Made by a program: the position numbers and the translations under genes. DNA of 64,000 bases from assembly GCA_033064195.1 (NCBI GenBank), contig JARBJD010000102.1:1-64000 (forward strand). The letters are read 5' to 3'. The notes under the pieces were generated by a model. That model did no database searches, had not been told where the DNA came from, and saw only the letters and a program-made list of their open reading frames with translations. Below are positions 10,552-20,296 of this stretch, piece by piece. Origin of the DNA: Blattamonas nauphoetae. Taxonomy: Eukaryota; Preaxostyla; Oxymonadida. The first letter of the stretch is position 1; each line of letters starts with the position of its first letter.

Positions 10552-12960
10552 TCAGACATTTTGAAGCATTCTCTGGCATTGAACAGGTCCGAATAGAGAC
10601 AAAGAGTGTTTGAAGAACAGAGAGAAGGTGAATTCAGATAAAATGGAGGAAAACAAAGCTGATTTTCCGAGGAGGACAGGACCCCTGTCCTCTGTCCTCA
10701 AGATTTTGTCCTTCGTCCGTCCTCTTAACATCATAATCTGACCCCTTCCTGCAAGCATTGTCGATTGTCTTACACGGATGGCCAACGCACTCTCATGGTC
10801 TTGGTTCGACTGACAGCTAGTTGACTTCGATCTTTTGACAGGACAGATCTCCGAATAGACATGGGGCAGTTTTCCTTCAATGCTTTCAATTTCATGTGCA
10901 ACACTTTCTGCAAATCCAGAGGACACTTGGGTTTTGACAGTTGAAATGGATGTGTCCTGGAGTCTTGTTTGTGATGTATCGTTTCGCTTCGACCACAGGC
11001 TGACTGTTTTGGGCTCGAACGAAGCTGATGTCTGTGACGTGTACAGAAGTCCATTGATGACTTCAAATTTGAGGCTTGCCTTGATTCCCTTAATGGTCAA
11101 ATTGCACGGGTCGATAAATTCTTGTGCGCGGTCATACCTGGAATGATGAAAAGAATGAAAGAGCATACTCCAGGACATAGTGGTGTCTGAGATGTTCTGG
11201 TTTTTGTTCGTCGAGTCTTAGAGTGTTCAGACGGAAAAAGCTGAGTAAATCTGAGAACGAAGAGAGTCCCATTTTGGGGATGTTTTGTTTCAGCATCTGA
11301 GACAGCACCCCAAAGAGGCTGTCCACCTCATTTTCCCGTGTGCAGTCTCAAAATAGTTCACCACCACAGTCAATTGTGTCCCTGCCTGTTCCAATCTTCG
11401 TCGTGGAAACAAAACGGTTAAAGCATGGATAGTCTCACTGCATTTGAAATTAGATCCGCCGTCTGCCCAAAATTGAACCGAGTTGATGTCTTTCATAGAC
11501 GGATGCCAGAATACTGTTCGAAGCGCGCATATCACATCAAAGCTTTGCTTGTTATTATTTGCACTGAGAAAAGTAAAAAAAAGCTTGTTTCGTTTTCCAT
11601 CCCCGTCGCAGAGAAGTACAACCACACCAAACACAATGACTGGATGTCGCTGGAAAAAATGAATGATTCCGCTGCCTTCTTGAAAGAGGAAGAAATAGAT
11701 TCTGCTTGTAGTCCGCAATGACGACAGCTTGTTTGTTTTGAAGTGACGCTTTGTGTTTGTTGTGTAGCCTTCGTTGTGTATGGTATTTGTGGACGTGATA
11801 GTTCCATTCTTCAAGTAGTTTTTCATCTTCTGCCAACTGCTCGGGGGTTTTTTCTGTTCCTTTTCTGTCGTCAAATTGAATAGTTTCTGCCGTCTCACAT
11901 AAATCGCACAAGTCAGTTCTGTTCCGAGGCTGGGAAAGTGTTGTGGTGTGATTGTAGAAGAAAGTTTTTGAGATCAATCCTGGAAATTGGAGGTTGAACT
12001 GCTTGAACAGAGAATACCGAGTCTCGAAAATTAGCCGATGAAATTCGAATAGTTGGAACTCACCGATGAGAGAGGTGTTCTCGTCGTCATCGGTGATCGA
12101 AAAGTTGAATGGGAAGGGAAACGAACGAAGTTTTTGTAGGATTGTCTGTCCTTCCAGAGAATCAACGAAAACCCATTTCCGTTGTGGTTGGGGCATAGTG
12201 TCTGAAGCCATGGTTCCATCACTTTCCTCTGGATCATACTCTGAATCATCTGAAGTCATCCAAATGTGTTGGGATTTATGTTTTCGATTTGGAATAGTGT
12301 GATTTTGATTTGATTGAAATTGAGGAGTGACTTGTGATTGAATTGAATGAAATGAACTCGCTGCCTCTGATAGATAGTCAGATGTTGGTAGAGTGTCTCC
12401 AATTGACTCTGATAGGTCATGAAACGTGAAAGACGATATTCCTTCGATAAAACACAGATCATTCACATCATTTTCGGACAATAGTGAATTCATCGAAGAT
12501 GATTCAAGTTTCACTAGAATACATGAGAAAAAGAAAGACAATACACTGCCGAGTTTGATTCAGAGATGAAGGCGTGGAATTTTCGTACAGAAAAGCATAC
12601 AGAACCTTCATTCCAAATATCGTGGGCCTTTTTTGTGAGAAGCAATTTGTGGTGTTGTACGGTGTCGGATCAAAGTGAAGTGTCTTCGCGCGATGTTTGG
12701 CCCAATTGTATTGACCTCTGGACATAATCGATGGACAGTACTGGTTTAAGCGATGATATGGAATGGCTGAGGCAATCGCAGCTCTGAGTCCAATGACATC
12801 GTTTGACGATAAGGTCTTTTGATACGTGAGGAGATTTAAAAGAAGAGAATGTAGTTCGATGTTGCTCTCACAATCTGAATACTTGTAGACACACTGATCC
12901 ATTTCGGTGACTTGAACTCGCAAACGAAAACAACGAGAAACCAAACTGGGATATTATGGG
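10552..12960 (-). mobile_element. Decayed DDE-type DNA transposon, family uncertain
   Basis: The minus strand carries one transposase-like gene in several pieces. The N-terminal part (12,944-12,504) has PSIMSRGQYNWAKHRA. The middle (12,541-11,555) has RTDLCDLCETAETIQF, a possible metal-binding CxxC, then an acidic-basic helix and VVIADYKQNLFLP, where the Asp is a candidate catalytic residue. The next part (about 11,500-11,290) has FWADGGSNFKCSE and NYFETAHGK. From 11,326 a neighbouring frame continues with DSLFGVLSQMLKQNIPK. The DGGxxFK and HGKxxxDxxFG motifs match recalled DDE transposases, but I cannot place the superfamily. The HGK and DSLFG parts are in different frames, so at least one frameshift, and probably more, break the gene. 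The last piece (11,178-10,552) looks like the C-terminal domain. No terminal repeats were identified. Confidence 0.6.
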
Positions 12961-13476
12961 TTGATCAACTCAAAATCTGTTCTGTCGAAGAGATAAGGAT
13001 TTGCCCCAACATAATGCTTAATTGAATTGAAATCCTTCATTTGATGAAAAAAAATGAGGGTGTATATTCTGTACAAAACTAGCTCAGAAATAAAGAAATG
13101 GGGAGAAAATAATCCTGAAACAATTGTGGAGCGAAATACACGTTATTTACTGAGAATACTCCGATACAGGTCCTTTAAGCTCCTTCCTAAAAACGTTTCT
13201 GAAATATCCCAACCAGTGGATCGATTGCAGGGTTCGAAACTTGCCAAGGCGGGTCTTTTTCCAAGGGGACCCCTGTGGAGACTGCCTTGGCCCCTTGGAT
13301 TCTGACTTGAAAATGACTTGAGAAGATTCGGTTCATGTACTCAACGTGCGTTTTTGAGAACAGTTCGTCACTTGACGAGTATATCCATTTTTTTCATCTT
13401 TCCACTTCATCCATGATTTCTATCTTTCTCCTTTGGGTATCAATGTCACGGATAGTGGGTCAAAATACAGAAATCG
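12961..13476. other. Non-coding spacer with nested inverted repeats
   Basis: No gene was seen. At 13,243-13,298 two interleaved inverted repeats occur: gccaaggc (13,243-13,250) pairs with gccttggc (13,284-13,291), and ccaagggg (13,261-13,268) pairs with ccccttgg (13,291-13,298). This may be the decayed end of the flanking hAT element or a small structured element. Confidence 0.5.
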
Positions 13477-15516
13477 ATGTGGGCTACATTTCGGAGGCTC
13501 TTCCATGTGGAATCGCAATCCGAACAATCCATTTCTGAAAATGACGACCATTATGAACCTCCAATTGTGAAGACAAAGCGTGACGAATCCACAGCGAGTG
13601 AGTCAAGAAAAGCCAAGGCATCACATCTTTACACAAAGTGGCAACTAAACTCAGACGTTCTCTTTCACCAAAATATCAATGAGATCTTAACATTCAGCGA
13701 TTCAGGTGTCATTTGTGAGATCTGTTCGGACTTTTATTCAAAAACACTTGGTGGTCATCACCCATATATCAATTGTCCAGGTGATCCTGTTGCACCCTCA
13801 AACATCAGAGAGCATCTACACTCCCGAATGCATTCCATTGCAGATGAACAAAGTCCAAATTCATCAAGATCGATCCGTCGATTGGAAAATCAAGATGACG
13901 ATCCGCAATCTGAAGTGGTCCAAGTTGCCCAAAGGCTTTTTGATGCCTTGTTTGTCGCACAACAGAATTTGCCAATCTCATTCTACCACGATCTAGCTCT
14001 GCATCTCGAAGCTCGTCAATTCCCTCCATCTTCTACCATCAACTTTTCATCATCATATCACTATCAACAGATGATCAACATTCTGGACGAGCATTTTAGA
14101 CGTGAAATACTCGAAGAGATCAGGAAACATGAGCTCTTTTCCATCATGATTGATGCGGGAACCGACTGTACAGGAAATAAAATTTTTTCGGTCATGGTAC
14201 GATTCTGGGTTGACTCGGCACTCAAAACAATTCATGTTGGTTTGCAAGATTTGAAAGGCAATTCGACAGGAAGAGGGCAGTATGAAGCTCTTTGTTCCAT
14301 TCTCACAAACTTTGGACTCTCGCTGAACAACTGCGTCTGCATTTGCACAGACGGCGATTCCAGTCTAATCGGACGATTGAATGGACTAGTAGCGATTTTA
14401 CAAGAAGTGCATCCTCACATTATCTCGTTTCACTGTTCCGCACACCAGGTCCAGCTCGCAATCAAGCACGCTTTTAACTCAGATTCGCATCAATATGGGA
14501 GAATATGGAAAATTGTGAAGGAATTGAGTGTATGGATTAACAAATCCGAGAATCGGCGATTATGTTTCGAAAGCAAACAAAAGATGTTGCATCTTCCTCC
14601 CAAGAAACTGCCAATCCCGAACGAAACACGGTGGTTGAGTCGATTCCACTGTTGTCAGGCCGTAAACAACAACTTCGCAGCGATTGAAGCGATGACAGAC
14701 GATTCATCAGACAATTTTGATCCACATCTCAAAGAACAACTTCATGACCCATCGTTCTATCCTCTCTTAAATTCTCTTTCTGGACTTCTCGACATATTTG
14801 CATCACTGACGACTCAACTTCAGAACCAGTCACTAACATTTCCACAAATGATTCACCTCGTTTCTGTCGCAAAAACTCGCTTGGCACACATTCAGGTGCA
14901 ATCTTATTTTGTTAATCTCTCAGATGCAGACAGAATTCAACTACAGAGTGAGTGTAACGTTTTTCGTGAGATGTTGATTTCAGAACTATCAACTCGATGC
15001 ACTCTTCCAGATATCCTGACAATGTTTTCGATCCTCGATCCACTCTATTCAGCAAATTCATCACCAGAATTTTTTGGATTGGATGAATTAGATCAAATAT
15101 ATCGTCATTTCCGAATCTTACTCCCAAATATCGCGTTTCAAGAGATTGTTGATGAATGGGAGATCCTTCTTCCAGACCTCCTGTCACCATCCTTTCAGCA
15201 TACATCATTTCATTCTACTTTAGACAGAGTACTCTCCGAGTCGTATACCAACATTCCCCATGTACAACGAATCGTCCTTATAGCAAAAACAGTTGTTGTG
15301 ACGACCGTCGCTGTTGAATTCGGGTTCAGCACGATCAGGTGGATAAAAGATTTGCCTCGTAACAGACTATCCACTCACCATCTCTCTCAACAACTACGAC
15401 TCAAGATGAACGCCTCACTCCCTCGAAACGTGACGCCATTCTTCCCACTGGCCAAACTTTTTATCCAGACACATTATTCTTCACAATTTTCAGAATCTCG
15501 TTCCAATCCATCGTAA
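13477..15516 (+). CDS. hAT-superfamily transposase, apparently intact
   Basis: A 679-residue uninterrupted protein of the hAT (hobo/Ac/Tam3) type, which cuts and pastes its own DNA element in the nucleus. A zinc-finger-like N-terminal segment has CEIC at about residue 80 and HLHSRMH at about 112-118. The catalytic core follows, with the first Asp in IDAGTD (about 224), the second Asp in CTDGDSSL (about 290) and the insertion-domain region HCSAHQVQLAIKHAF (about 320). ETRWLSR lies at about 389. The C-terminal dimerisation segment VAVEFGFSTIRWIKDLPRNR (about 610) supplies the candidate catalytic Glu. The length fits full-size hAT enzymes. The ATG at 13,477 is the first in frame. Terminal inverted repeats and the 8-bp target duplication were not located by eye. 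Confidence 0.88.
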   Translation: MWATFRRLFHVESQSEQSISENDDHYEPPIVKTKRDESTASESRKAKASHLYTKWQLNSDVLFHQNINEILTFSDSGVICEICSDFYSKTLGGHHPYINCPGDPVAPSNIREHLHSRMHSIADEQSPNSSRSIRRLENQDDDPQSEVVQVAQRLFDALFVAQQNLPISFYHDLALHLEARQFPPSSTINFSSSYHYQQMINILDEHFRREILEEIRKHELFSIMIDAGTDCTGNKIFSVMVRFWVDSALKTIHVGLQDLKGNSTGRGQYEALCSILTNFGLSLNNCVCICTDGDSSLIGRLNGLVAILQEVHPHIISFHCSAHQVQLAIKHAFNSDSHQYGRIWKIVKELSVWINKSENRRLCFESKQKMLHLPPKKLPIPNETRWLSRFHCCQAVNNNFAAIEAMTDDSSDNFDPHLKEQLHDPSFYPLLNSLSGLLDIFASLTTQLQNQSLTFPQMIHLVSVAKTRLAHIQVQSYFVNLSDADRIQLQSECNVFREMLISELSTRCTLPDILTMFSILDPLYSANSSPEFFGLDELDQIYRHFRILLPNIAFQEIVDEWEILLPDLLSPSFQHTSFHSTLDRVLSESYTNIPHVQRIVLIAKTVVVTTVAVEFGFSTIRWIKDLPRNRLSTHHLSQQLRLKMNASLPRNVTPFFPLAKLFIQTHYSSQFSESRSNPS

Positions 15517-16010
15517 ATGTTTGTTTTTTCTTCATTTATGGATTTTGAAGTCAGACCACTATCAATTTTGTAAATTACATCCAACTTCGGAACCCCCATT
15601 GAAAACAAACTAATGACAAATCGTGGTGAGGGAATTGACAACTTTGACAGCAATGGTTTCACATATTCTGAACAGAAGGCAGATATAGTGATGATGTAGC
15701 GACTTGATAAATTTTGAACCCTGATCGATTGTCATGATTTTTCTTCCAGATACTTTTTTTTGATGATTCGAACATTTCGGAAAAGAATCGGAAAAAACAA
15801 GTGTATCTGGAACTTTTCAAAAAAAACCATTTTTTTCTAGAAAAAAATGCTGAGGAAAAATGGGTTTTCTTTTGAGTATCTTTTGTCGAGATCTAAACGA
15901 ACAAAATGAAATTGATCTGTTTTTTTTGCGCATTTTAGAGAATGAGGCTACAGGACTCAATTATGGGTCTTTCACTCCAATTTTTTGGATTATTTTCTCT
16001 CCAAAACTAC
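15517..16010. other. Non-coding stretch with an AT-rich hairpin
   Basis: AT-rich sequence with no protein-like frame. A 10-bp inverted repeat is visible, ttccagatac (15,744-15,753) with gtatctggaa (15,803-15,812), enclosing A- and T-runs. It may be the 3' end of the hAT element. Confidence 0.45.
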
Positions 16011-16080
16011 ATTTCTTCTATCCTTCTAGGCATCGACCGAATCAAATTTCGAATCGGGTTCAGTGGAATCGATCTGGACG
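16011..16080 (-). mobile_element. Fragment of a Tc1/mariner transposase C-terminus
   Basis: Read on the minus strand this 70-bp stretch gives IPLNPIRNLIRSMPRRIEEM. That aligns with IPLSLVQNLIRSMSRRIEAV at the C-terminus of the fuller Tc1 copy at 18,342-19,298. The nucleotide match is also visible (ttctaggcatcgaccgaatc against ttctagacatcgagcgaatc). No other part of the transposase was recognised around it, so it is a relic in the same orientation as the fuller copy. Confidence 0.7.
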
Positions 16081-16268
16081 TTTCCATTTGAAAAAAGTCA
16101 ATTCAAGTGAAGACCATCCCAAATGAACAGAAATGAAACGTGAAAGAATAATCTTTAATAGGCTTGACAAAAAATGTCAAAAAAGACTCCTACATAGGAG
16201 ACCCCATCCTGGGATCCAGATCTCCTCTCTATCCTCCTCCCAAAAACCGTTTCTCACTTCAATTCTGT

Positions 16269-16562
16269 TCACTTGGAGAATCTGTTGAAAGTCTTGTGGC
16301 AGAATCTCCACCGCCTTTCCCGGACTTGGTTGACCGCTCTTTGTTGCGGCTGCGGCACTTGTGGTTGATGCTGGACGACATCCTCAACCGTTAAACCTGA
16401 GCTTCGAGAGTTCTCTTGGCTTGCCTCGACTTGAGAGGCCTCCTTGTCTTCCGGACTACTTTCTTGCCTGGTTAGCTCTGGTGGCGCCTGTGTTGCTGGA
16501 ATGAGAAGAGAGAAGAAAGATCCTTCTTCAGGAGAATTGGTTAAAAATTGCGATGATGACAT
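16269..16562 (-). pseudogene. Left copy of small zinc-finger protein gene, truncated
   Basis: A 97-residue frame whose first 45 residues (MSSSQFLTNSPEEGSFFSLL and onward to EASQV) are identical to the right-hand copy at 16,972. It then diverges through a Q/P-rich linker to FCHKTFNRFSK and stops. The right copy continues through the same finger with FCHKTFSRFYRVNRHEKTC, so this copy ends in the middle of the finger and lacks the His and final Cys. It is probably a decayed paralogue whose 5' part was homogenised with its neighbour. Function unknown; the single finger suggests DNA binding. Confidence 0.55.
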
Positions 16563-17108
16563 CGTGCATTAATGTTTAATTAGAAAATAGCGACCATTTT
16601 TTCAACAATCGATAGTTATTGTACCATGGAAATCGGTGAGAATTTGTCTTTAGGCTTTGGACCGTGTTGAAAAAGTAGATTCGATTGTGTCCTCTCATTA
16701 CTCTGTTTGGACAAACCTTCGAATCAAAAGGGGCATTGTCATTGCCCAACCAGTGAATCGTTCATGATGATTTTAGTGTAGAAACGTTGTTTTGGCGACA
16801 CAAACATCATAAAAGAACAAAAAAGTCCAAGGAATTTGAGAGGACACAATCGAATCTACTTTTTCAACACGGTCCAAAGCCTAAAGACAAATTCTCACCG
16901 ATTTCCATGGTACAATAACTATCGATTGTTGAAAAAATGGTCGCTATTTTCTAATTAAACATTAATGCACGATGTCATCATCGCAATTTTTAACCAATTC
17001 TCCTGAAGAAGGATCTTTCTTCTCTCTTCTCATTCCAGCAACACAGGCGCCACCAGAGCTAACCAGGCAAGAAAGTAGTCCGGAAGACAAGGAGGCCTCT
17101 CAAGTCGA
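16426..17108. repeat. Perfect 271-bp inverted repeat around a 141-bp spacer
   Basis: The left arm is 16,426-16,696 and the right arm is 16,838-17,108. The arms are exact reverse complements over all 271 positions as read by eye, and identity ends abruptly at both arm ends. Each arm contains the 5' coding part (about 136 bp) of a zinc-finger gene plus its upstream region (about 135 bp), so the two genes point away from each other. The spacer is unique. Candidate explanations are a recent inverted duplication, gene conversion between arms, terminal repeats of a small element, or an assembly fold-back. Confidence 0.95.
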
Positions 17109-17368
17109 TCATCAATCATCTCCTGTCGCTCTACAAACATCTTCTGTTGCTCTACAATCATCTCCTGTTGCTGCTCAATCATCTCCTGTTGCTCTTTAAT
17201 CATCATCTGTTGCGCTGTAGCTTCTGCCACAAGACTTTCAGCAGATTCTACAGAGTCAACCGACACGAGAAAACCTGCCGGCGGAATCCGAGCTCCAAGT
17301 ACGCCCAAGCCCAGAAACATCGCCGCCAACAAAACGGTGTCGAGAAAAAGCAAGCCAAAAAGAGCTAG
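16972..17368 (+). pseudogene. Right copy of small zinc-finger protein gene
   Basis: Starts with the same MSSSQFLTNSPEEGSFFSLL segment as the left copy, inside the perfect inverted repeat. It then enters five 21-bp repeats (atcatctcctgttgctctac type) coding SSPVALQ units. Repeats four and five contain in-frame stops (17,197-17,199 and about 17,218-17,220). The zinc finger CSFCHKTFSRFYRVNRHEKTC (CxxC, then H and C) and its Lys-rich tail, ending QNGVEKKQAKKS, lie in the next frame and stop at 17,368. Since the 21-bp repeats preserve phase, ordinary GT-AG splicing of them does not restore the finger frame, so I read it as broken by one shift and two stops. It is a small transposon- or host-type DNA-binding protein of unknown role. 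Confidence 0.5.
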
Positions 17369-18160
17369 AAACCAAAGATGAAACTCTTTGTCATTCCGGA
17401 TGATGACTCAACTTCACCTTTATACTCTTTCAATTTCTTCCCCGTATCTCATTCTCACGTCTGTCCTGTTTTCTCTTCACCATTTTTCAAAAGGTCGAAA
17501 AAAGGACTATGCGATGAGAGGGATGCTTGATTGTGCCCTTTCAAGGAGTCTGTACTTGAGTCACTATGGGTCAGAAGATTTGACATCATAAACAAGTTCG
17601 AGGACTCGAATCAAAATATGGATGAAAATTGTGGAGATCAAAGAAAAGTTCGAGGATCCGAAATAGAAAACAGGACAAATCCCTCTTGTCAGTGGTTTGT
17701 CTTATTCCACGAGAAAGACGATGAATGATGTCTCAAGCGAATCTTTGAGAATGAATCTTGTTTGTCTCGGTTGTCCAATGAGACGAAATTCAACGATTTG
17801 AATTCTTTATGTAAAATCAAAAATTCTACCCATATGATGCTTGTCCCTCGTGCCTGTATCTTATCTGGTTTCACGAGAATAATATCGAAAGGGAAGCGAC
17901 CATGATCTATTGATGATAGACTTTTCCAGTATTGGTGAAGAAATAATCCCGTCAAAATTTTGGAGCGAAAGACCCATTATAAGGCGCTGTAGCCTCATGC
18001 AGCAGAATATACACAAAATCCCTAAACTTTTCAACGTCCTATCTCAATAACCAACCATCCGTTTTCAACCAAATACAATGCATTTTAGTCGGAATGACCT
18101 AGAACAACGTTTTTTATGAAAAAGGACATTTTTTTGCCTGTGAGAGGGTTGTCGAGAGTA
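17369..18160. other. Non-coding stretch
   Basis: About 790 bp with only short, unconvincing frames between the zinc-finger copy and the Tc1 element. Nothing identifiable was seen. Confidence 0.4.
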
Positions 18161-19378
18161 CGGTGCCCATAAAAATTATCTGCGCTATCAAGGAGAGTGA
18201 GAAGAACTTTCAAACCTGTACCATTTCACCTGTTAGTTTTTCATGAGTTGTTTAACAAAGGATCAAATTCCACAAATTCAATCGTGATAGATCAAAGCCA
18301 GAATAAAAATTTCATTCCTCCGTTCTCTCTCCGTCCTGCTTCTAGTACTTTGTCTGCCCACCGTTTGCCTTGATTACAGCTTCTATTCTTCTAGACATCG
18401 AGCGAATCAAGTTTTGAACCAGCGAAAGTGGAATCGAGTGCCAGCCGCTCGACAGTTGCTCACGGAGTTGTTCAGCAGTTTTAATTTCTTTTCTTTTGAT
18501 TCTCCATTTTAAGGTATGGAACACGTTCTCGATAGGATTAAGATCGGGAGAATACGGAGGCCACCCGATCGTTTCACATCCGTTCTCCTCAAGCCATTCG
18601 CAAACGATCCTACATGTGCGTTTTAGATCGTTATCTAAAACCAGTATCCTTTCCTTCTTTCCAACTTCCAGTCGGTCCTTTTCAAGGTGTTCCTCCAATT
18701 CTTTGATGAGACGCGCAGAATTGAGAGTCTTTTCTTGGATCGGATGGATGGATCCAACTCCATTCCATCCGATCGAAGCCCAGATCATCATCTTGGGAGG
18801 GTGTGCCTTCTTAACTTTTCCGTATCCAGGTCCGTTCACTTCATCCTTATTCAACCAAACATATTCTCGCCCATCCGAACCAAATGCGCAAATCGTACTA
18901 TCGTCTGTCCATGTCACCTCCATCCATCTTTCCAACGACCAATCTTTCACTTTCAACGCAAACTCAAGTCTGTCTCTTTTATGTTTTTCTGTCAACAGAA
19001 CAGTTTTCCTTCGAACTCTCTGCCTAAGTCCGGCTTCGGTTGCTCTTGAACGTATGGTTCCTTCACTCAACTCCAATCCACGTTTCAACATCTCATTTTG
19101 GATCGCTGGCATGTGGAGATACCTGTAGGCTTTGATGAAGGAGATGAGCATCTGATCCTGTCGAGGTGTGGTTTTTCTTTTTCTTCCTCGACCTTTCTTG
19201 TTGGTCTTGTAGATTCTTAAATACCACCGATTTTTGATGAATCGAACAGTCGATTCATTTTTCCGAGTCTTCTTTGCAACTTGGGCAGGGGAATGCATCC
19301 TCAGAAGCGAGAGGATCCGTTGACGAGTTTGAGGTGTGCATTCGACTTTCTTTTTCTCTTTATACCATGTAGATTGTT
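18161..19378 (-). mobile_element. Tc1/mariner element with one visible terminal repeat
   Basis: The left end is set at 18,161, where CGGTGCCCATAAAAATTATC follows a TA dinucleotide (18,159-18,160). This is the usual look of a Tc1 terminus. The 180 bp to the transposase stop at 18,342 are non-coding. The opposite terminus is not visible beyond the N-terminal codons, where the element runs straight into another minus-strand frame ending at 19,379. The 5' end is therefore truncated or diverged. Confidence 0.65.
18342..19298 (-). CDS. Tc1/mariner DD34E transposase
   Basis: A 318-residue transposase. An N-terminal helix-turn-helix includes AQVAKKTRKNESTVRFIKNR and is followed by a basic GRKRKTTPR GRPR-like linker. 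The catalytic triad is visible: first Asp in VTWTDDSTICAFG, second Asp in VLDNDLKRT, Glu in PPYSPDLNPIE. Exactly 34 residues separate the second Asp and the Glu. An in-frame extension upstream of the ATG at 19,298 (STWYKEKKKVECTPQTRQRI then LSLLR) looks like the first helix of the domain, but an in-frame stop precedes it and it contains no Met. The natural start may therefore be lost. Otherwise uninterrupted. A 70-bp relic of a related copy lies at 16,011-16,080. Confidence 0.9.
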   Translation of the reverse strand: MHSPAQVAKKTRKNESTVRFIKNRWYLRIYKTNKKGRGRKRKTTPRQDQMLISFIKAYRYLHMPAIQNEMLKRGLELSEGTIRSRATEAGLRQRVRRKTVLLTEKHKRDRLEFALKVKDWSLERWMEVTWTDDSTICAFGSDGREYVWLNKDEVNGPGYGKVKKAHPPKMMIWASIGWNGVGSIHPIQEKTLNSARLIKELEEHLEKDRLEVGKKERILVLDNDLKRTCRIVCEWLEENGCETIGWPPYSPDLNPIENVFHTLKWRIKRKEIKTAEQLREQLSSGWHSIPLSLVQNLIRSMSRRIEAVIKANGGQTKY

Positions 19379-20296
19379 TTAACTTCTGAACGATGATTTA
19401 GTATGGTTGTGATACACTGCGAACGTTGGAAGAGATTTCAGTTGATGCCCCCACACCACTCGGAACACGGCTGAAGTCATTCGGCGGTGGAACGAATTGA
19501 ATCCGCCGGATCCAACGACTGTCCACGACGTTGTCTCACACATATTCCTTCTGTCTCCAGTTCCATTCGCTTTAACTTTCCAGCTGTGACAATGTAGGGG
19601 ATCCTTCGAGACCCATCCAAACTTATCAATGAAAGTAATGTCAATGCTTTTTCGCTTCTTTGGACTGGTTTGTGCTTTTTTTCTCCATTTGATATAGGAC
19701 CAAGCAATTTTCCATCGTAGACTCACAGGCAGACAATAAGACGAAGCCAAGGATGAAGCCGTCAGCTTTTTGATTGATTGTCTTCCAGATTGTTTCAAGA
19801 TGTCCTCCGCTTTCTTTGAAATCTGATCAGCAATGTGATGACATTCCTTGACTGTTTTCACCAGAGATCGAAACATCATCGAGTGTTCTTGAATTGATTC
19901 TGGTTGGCTTCTATCCACTCGTCTTAAGAAGTTGTTTTGCAGAGCAAAGCGGTGTGGGAGTTGTGTTGGCATGACTGGTCTTGAGTGTTTGAATTGCATG
20001 ATTGGATGGTTGAAGAATGGCGACCGATTCAAGAAATCTGCCGTGTTCCGCCGAACGGCAGGTAAGGCTGAGTCGAACTGGATGATGCAGCAGGTGATGG
20101 TTGAGATGGCCAGTTCTTCGCTGTCCTTTGTCAACGGCGATGTTAGACTTCGAGATAGCGAAGGGACACAGAGTGAGTAGGAGTTTGGGATGGATGACTG
20201 TCTTGACAGAATTGAGTGAAGAAAGGCGCATTTAATCATGTAATGAGGGATTTCAGAGACAATTAAAACACGATAAAGCATTTCAACGATTTTCAA
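19379..20296 (-). pseudogene. Unrecognised protein-like frame, probably broken
   Basis: A 305-residue minus-strand frame with helical, partly Cys-containing sequence (LAISTITCCIIQFDSALPAV) and a Lys-rich middle (KWRKKAQTSPKKRKSIDITF). The first half has the character of armadillo/HEAT-like host proteins. The second half resembles nothing I recognise. Immediately upstream (20,300-20,800) the other minus frames carry protein-like but stop-interrupted sequence, which suggests a longer gene in decay. It ends exactly where the Tc1 N-terminal codons begin, so the Tc1 insertion may have cut it. No function is proposed. Confidence 0.3.

Noticed and set aside
13223-13245. tRNA B-box-like ggttcgaaac
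   Set aside because: No matching A box, acceptor stem or T-arm pairing could be drawn around it.
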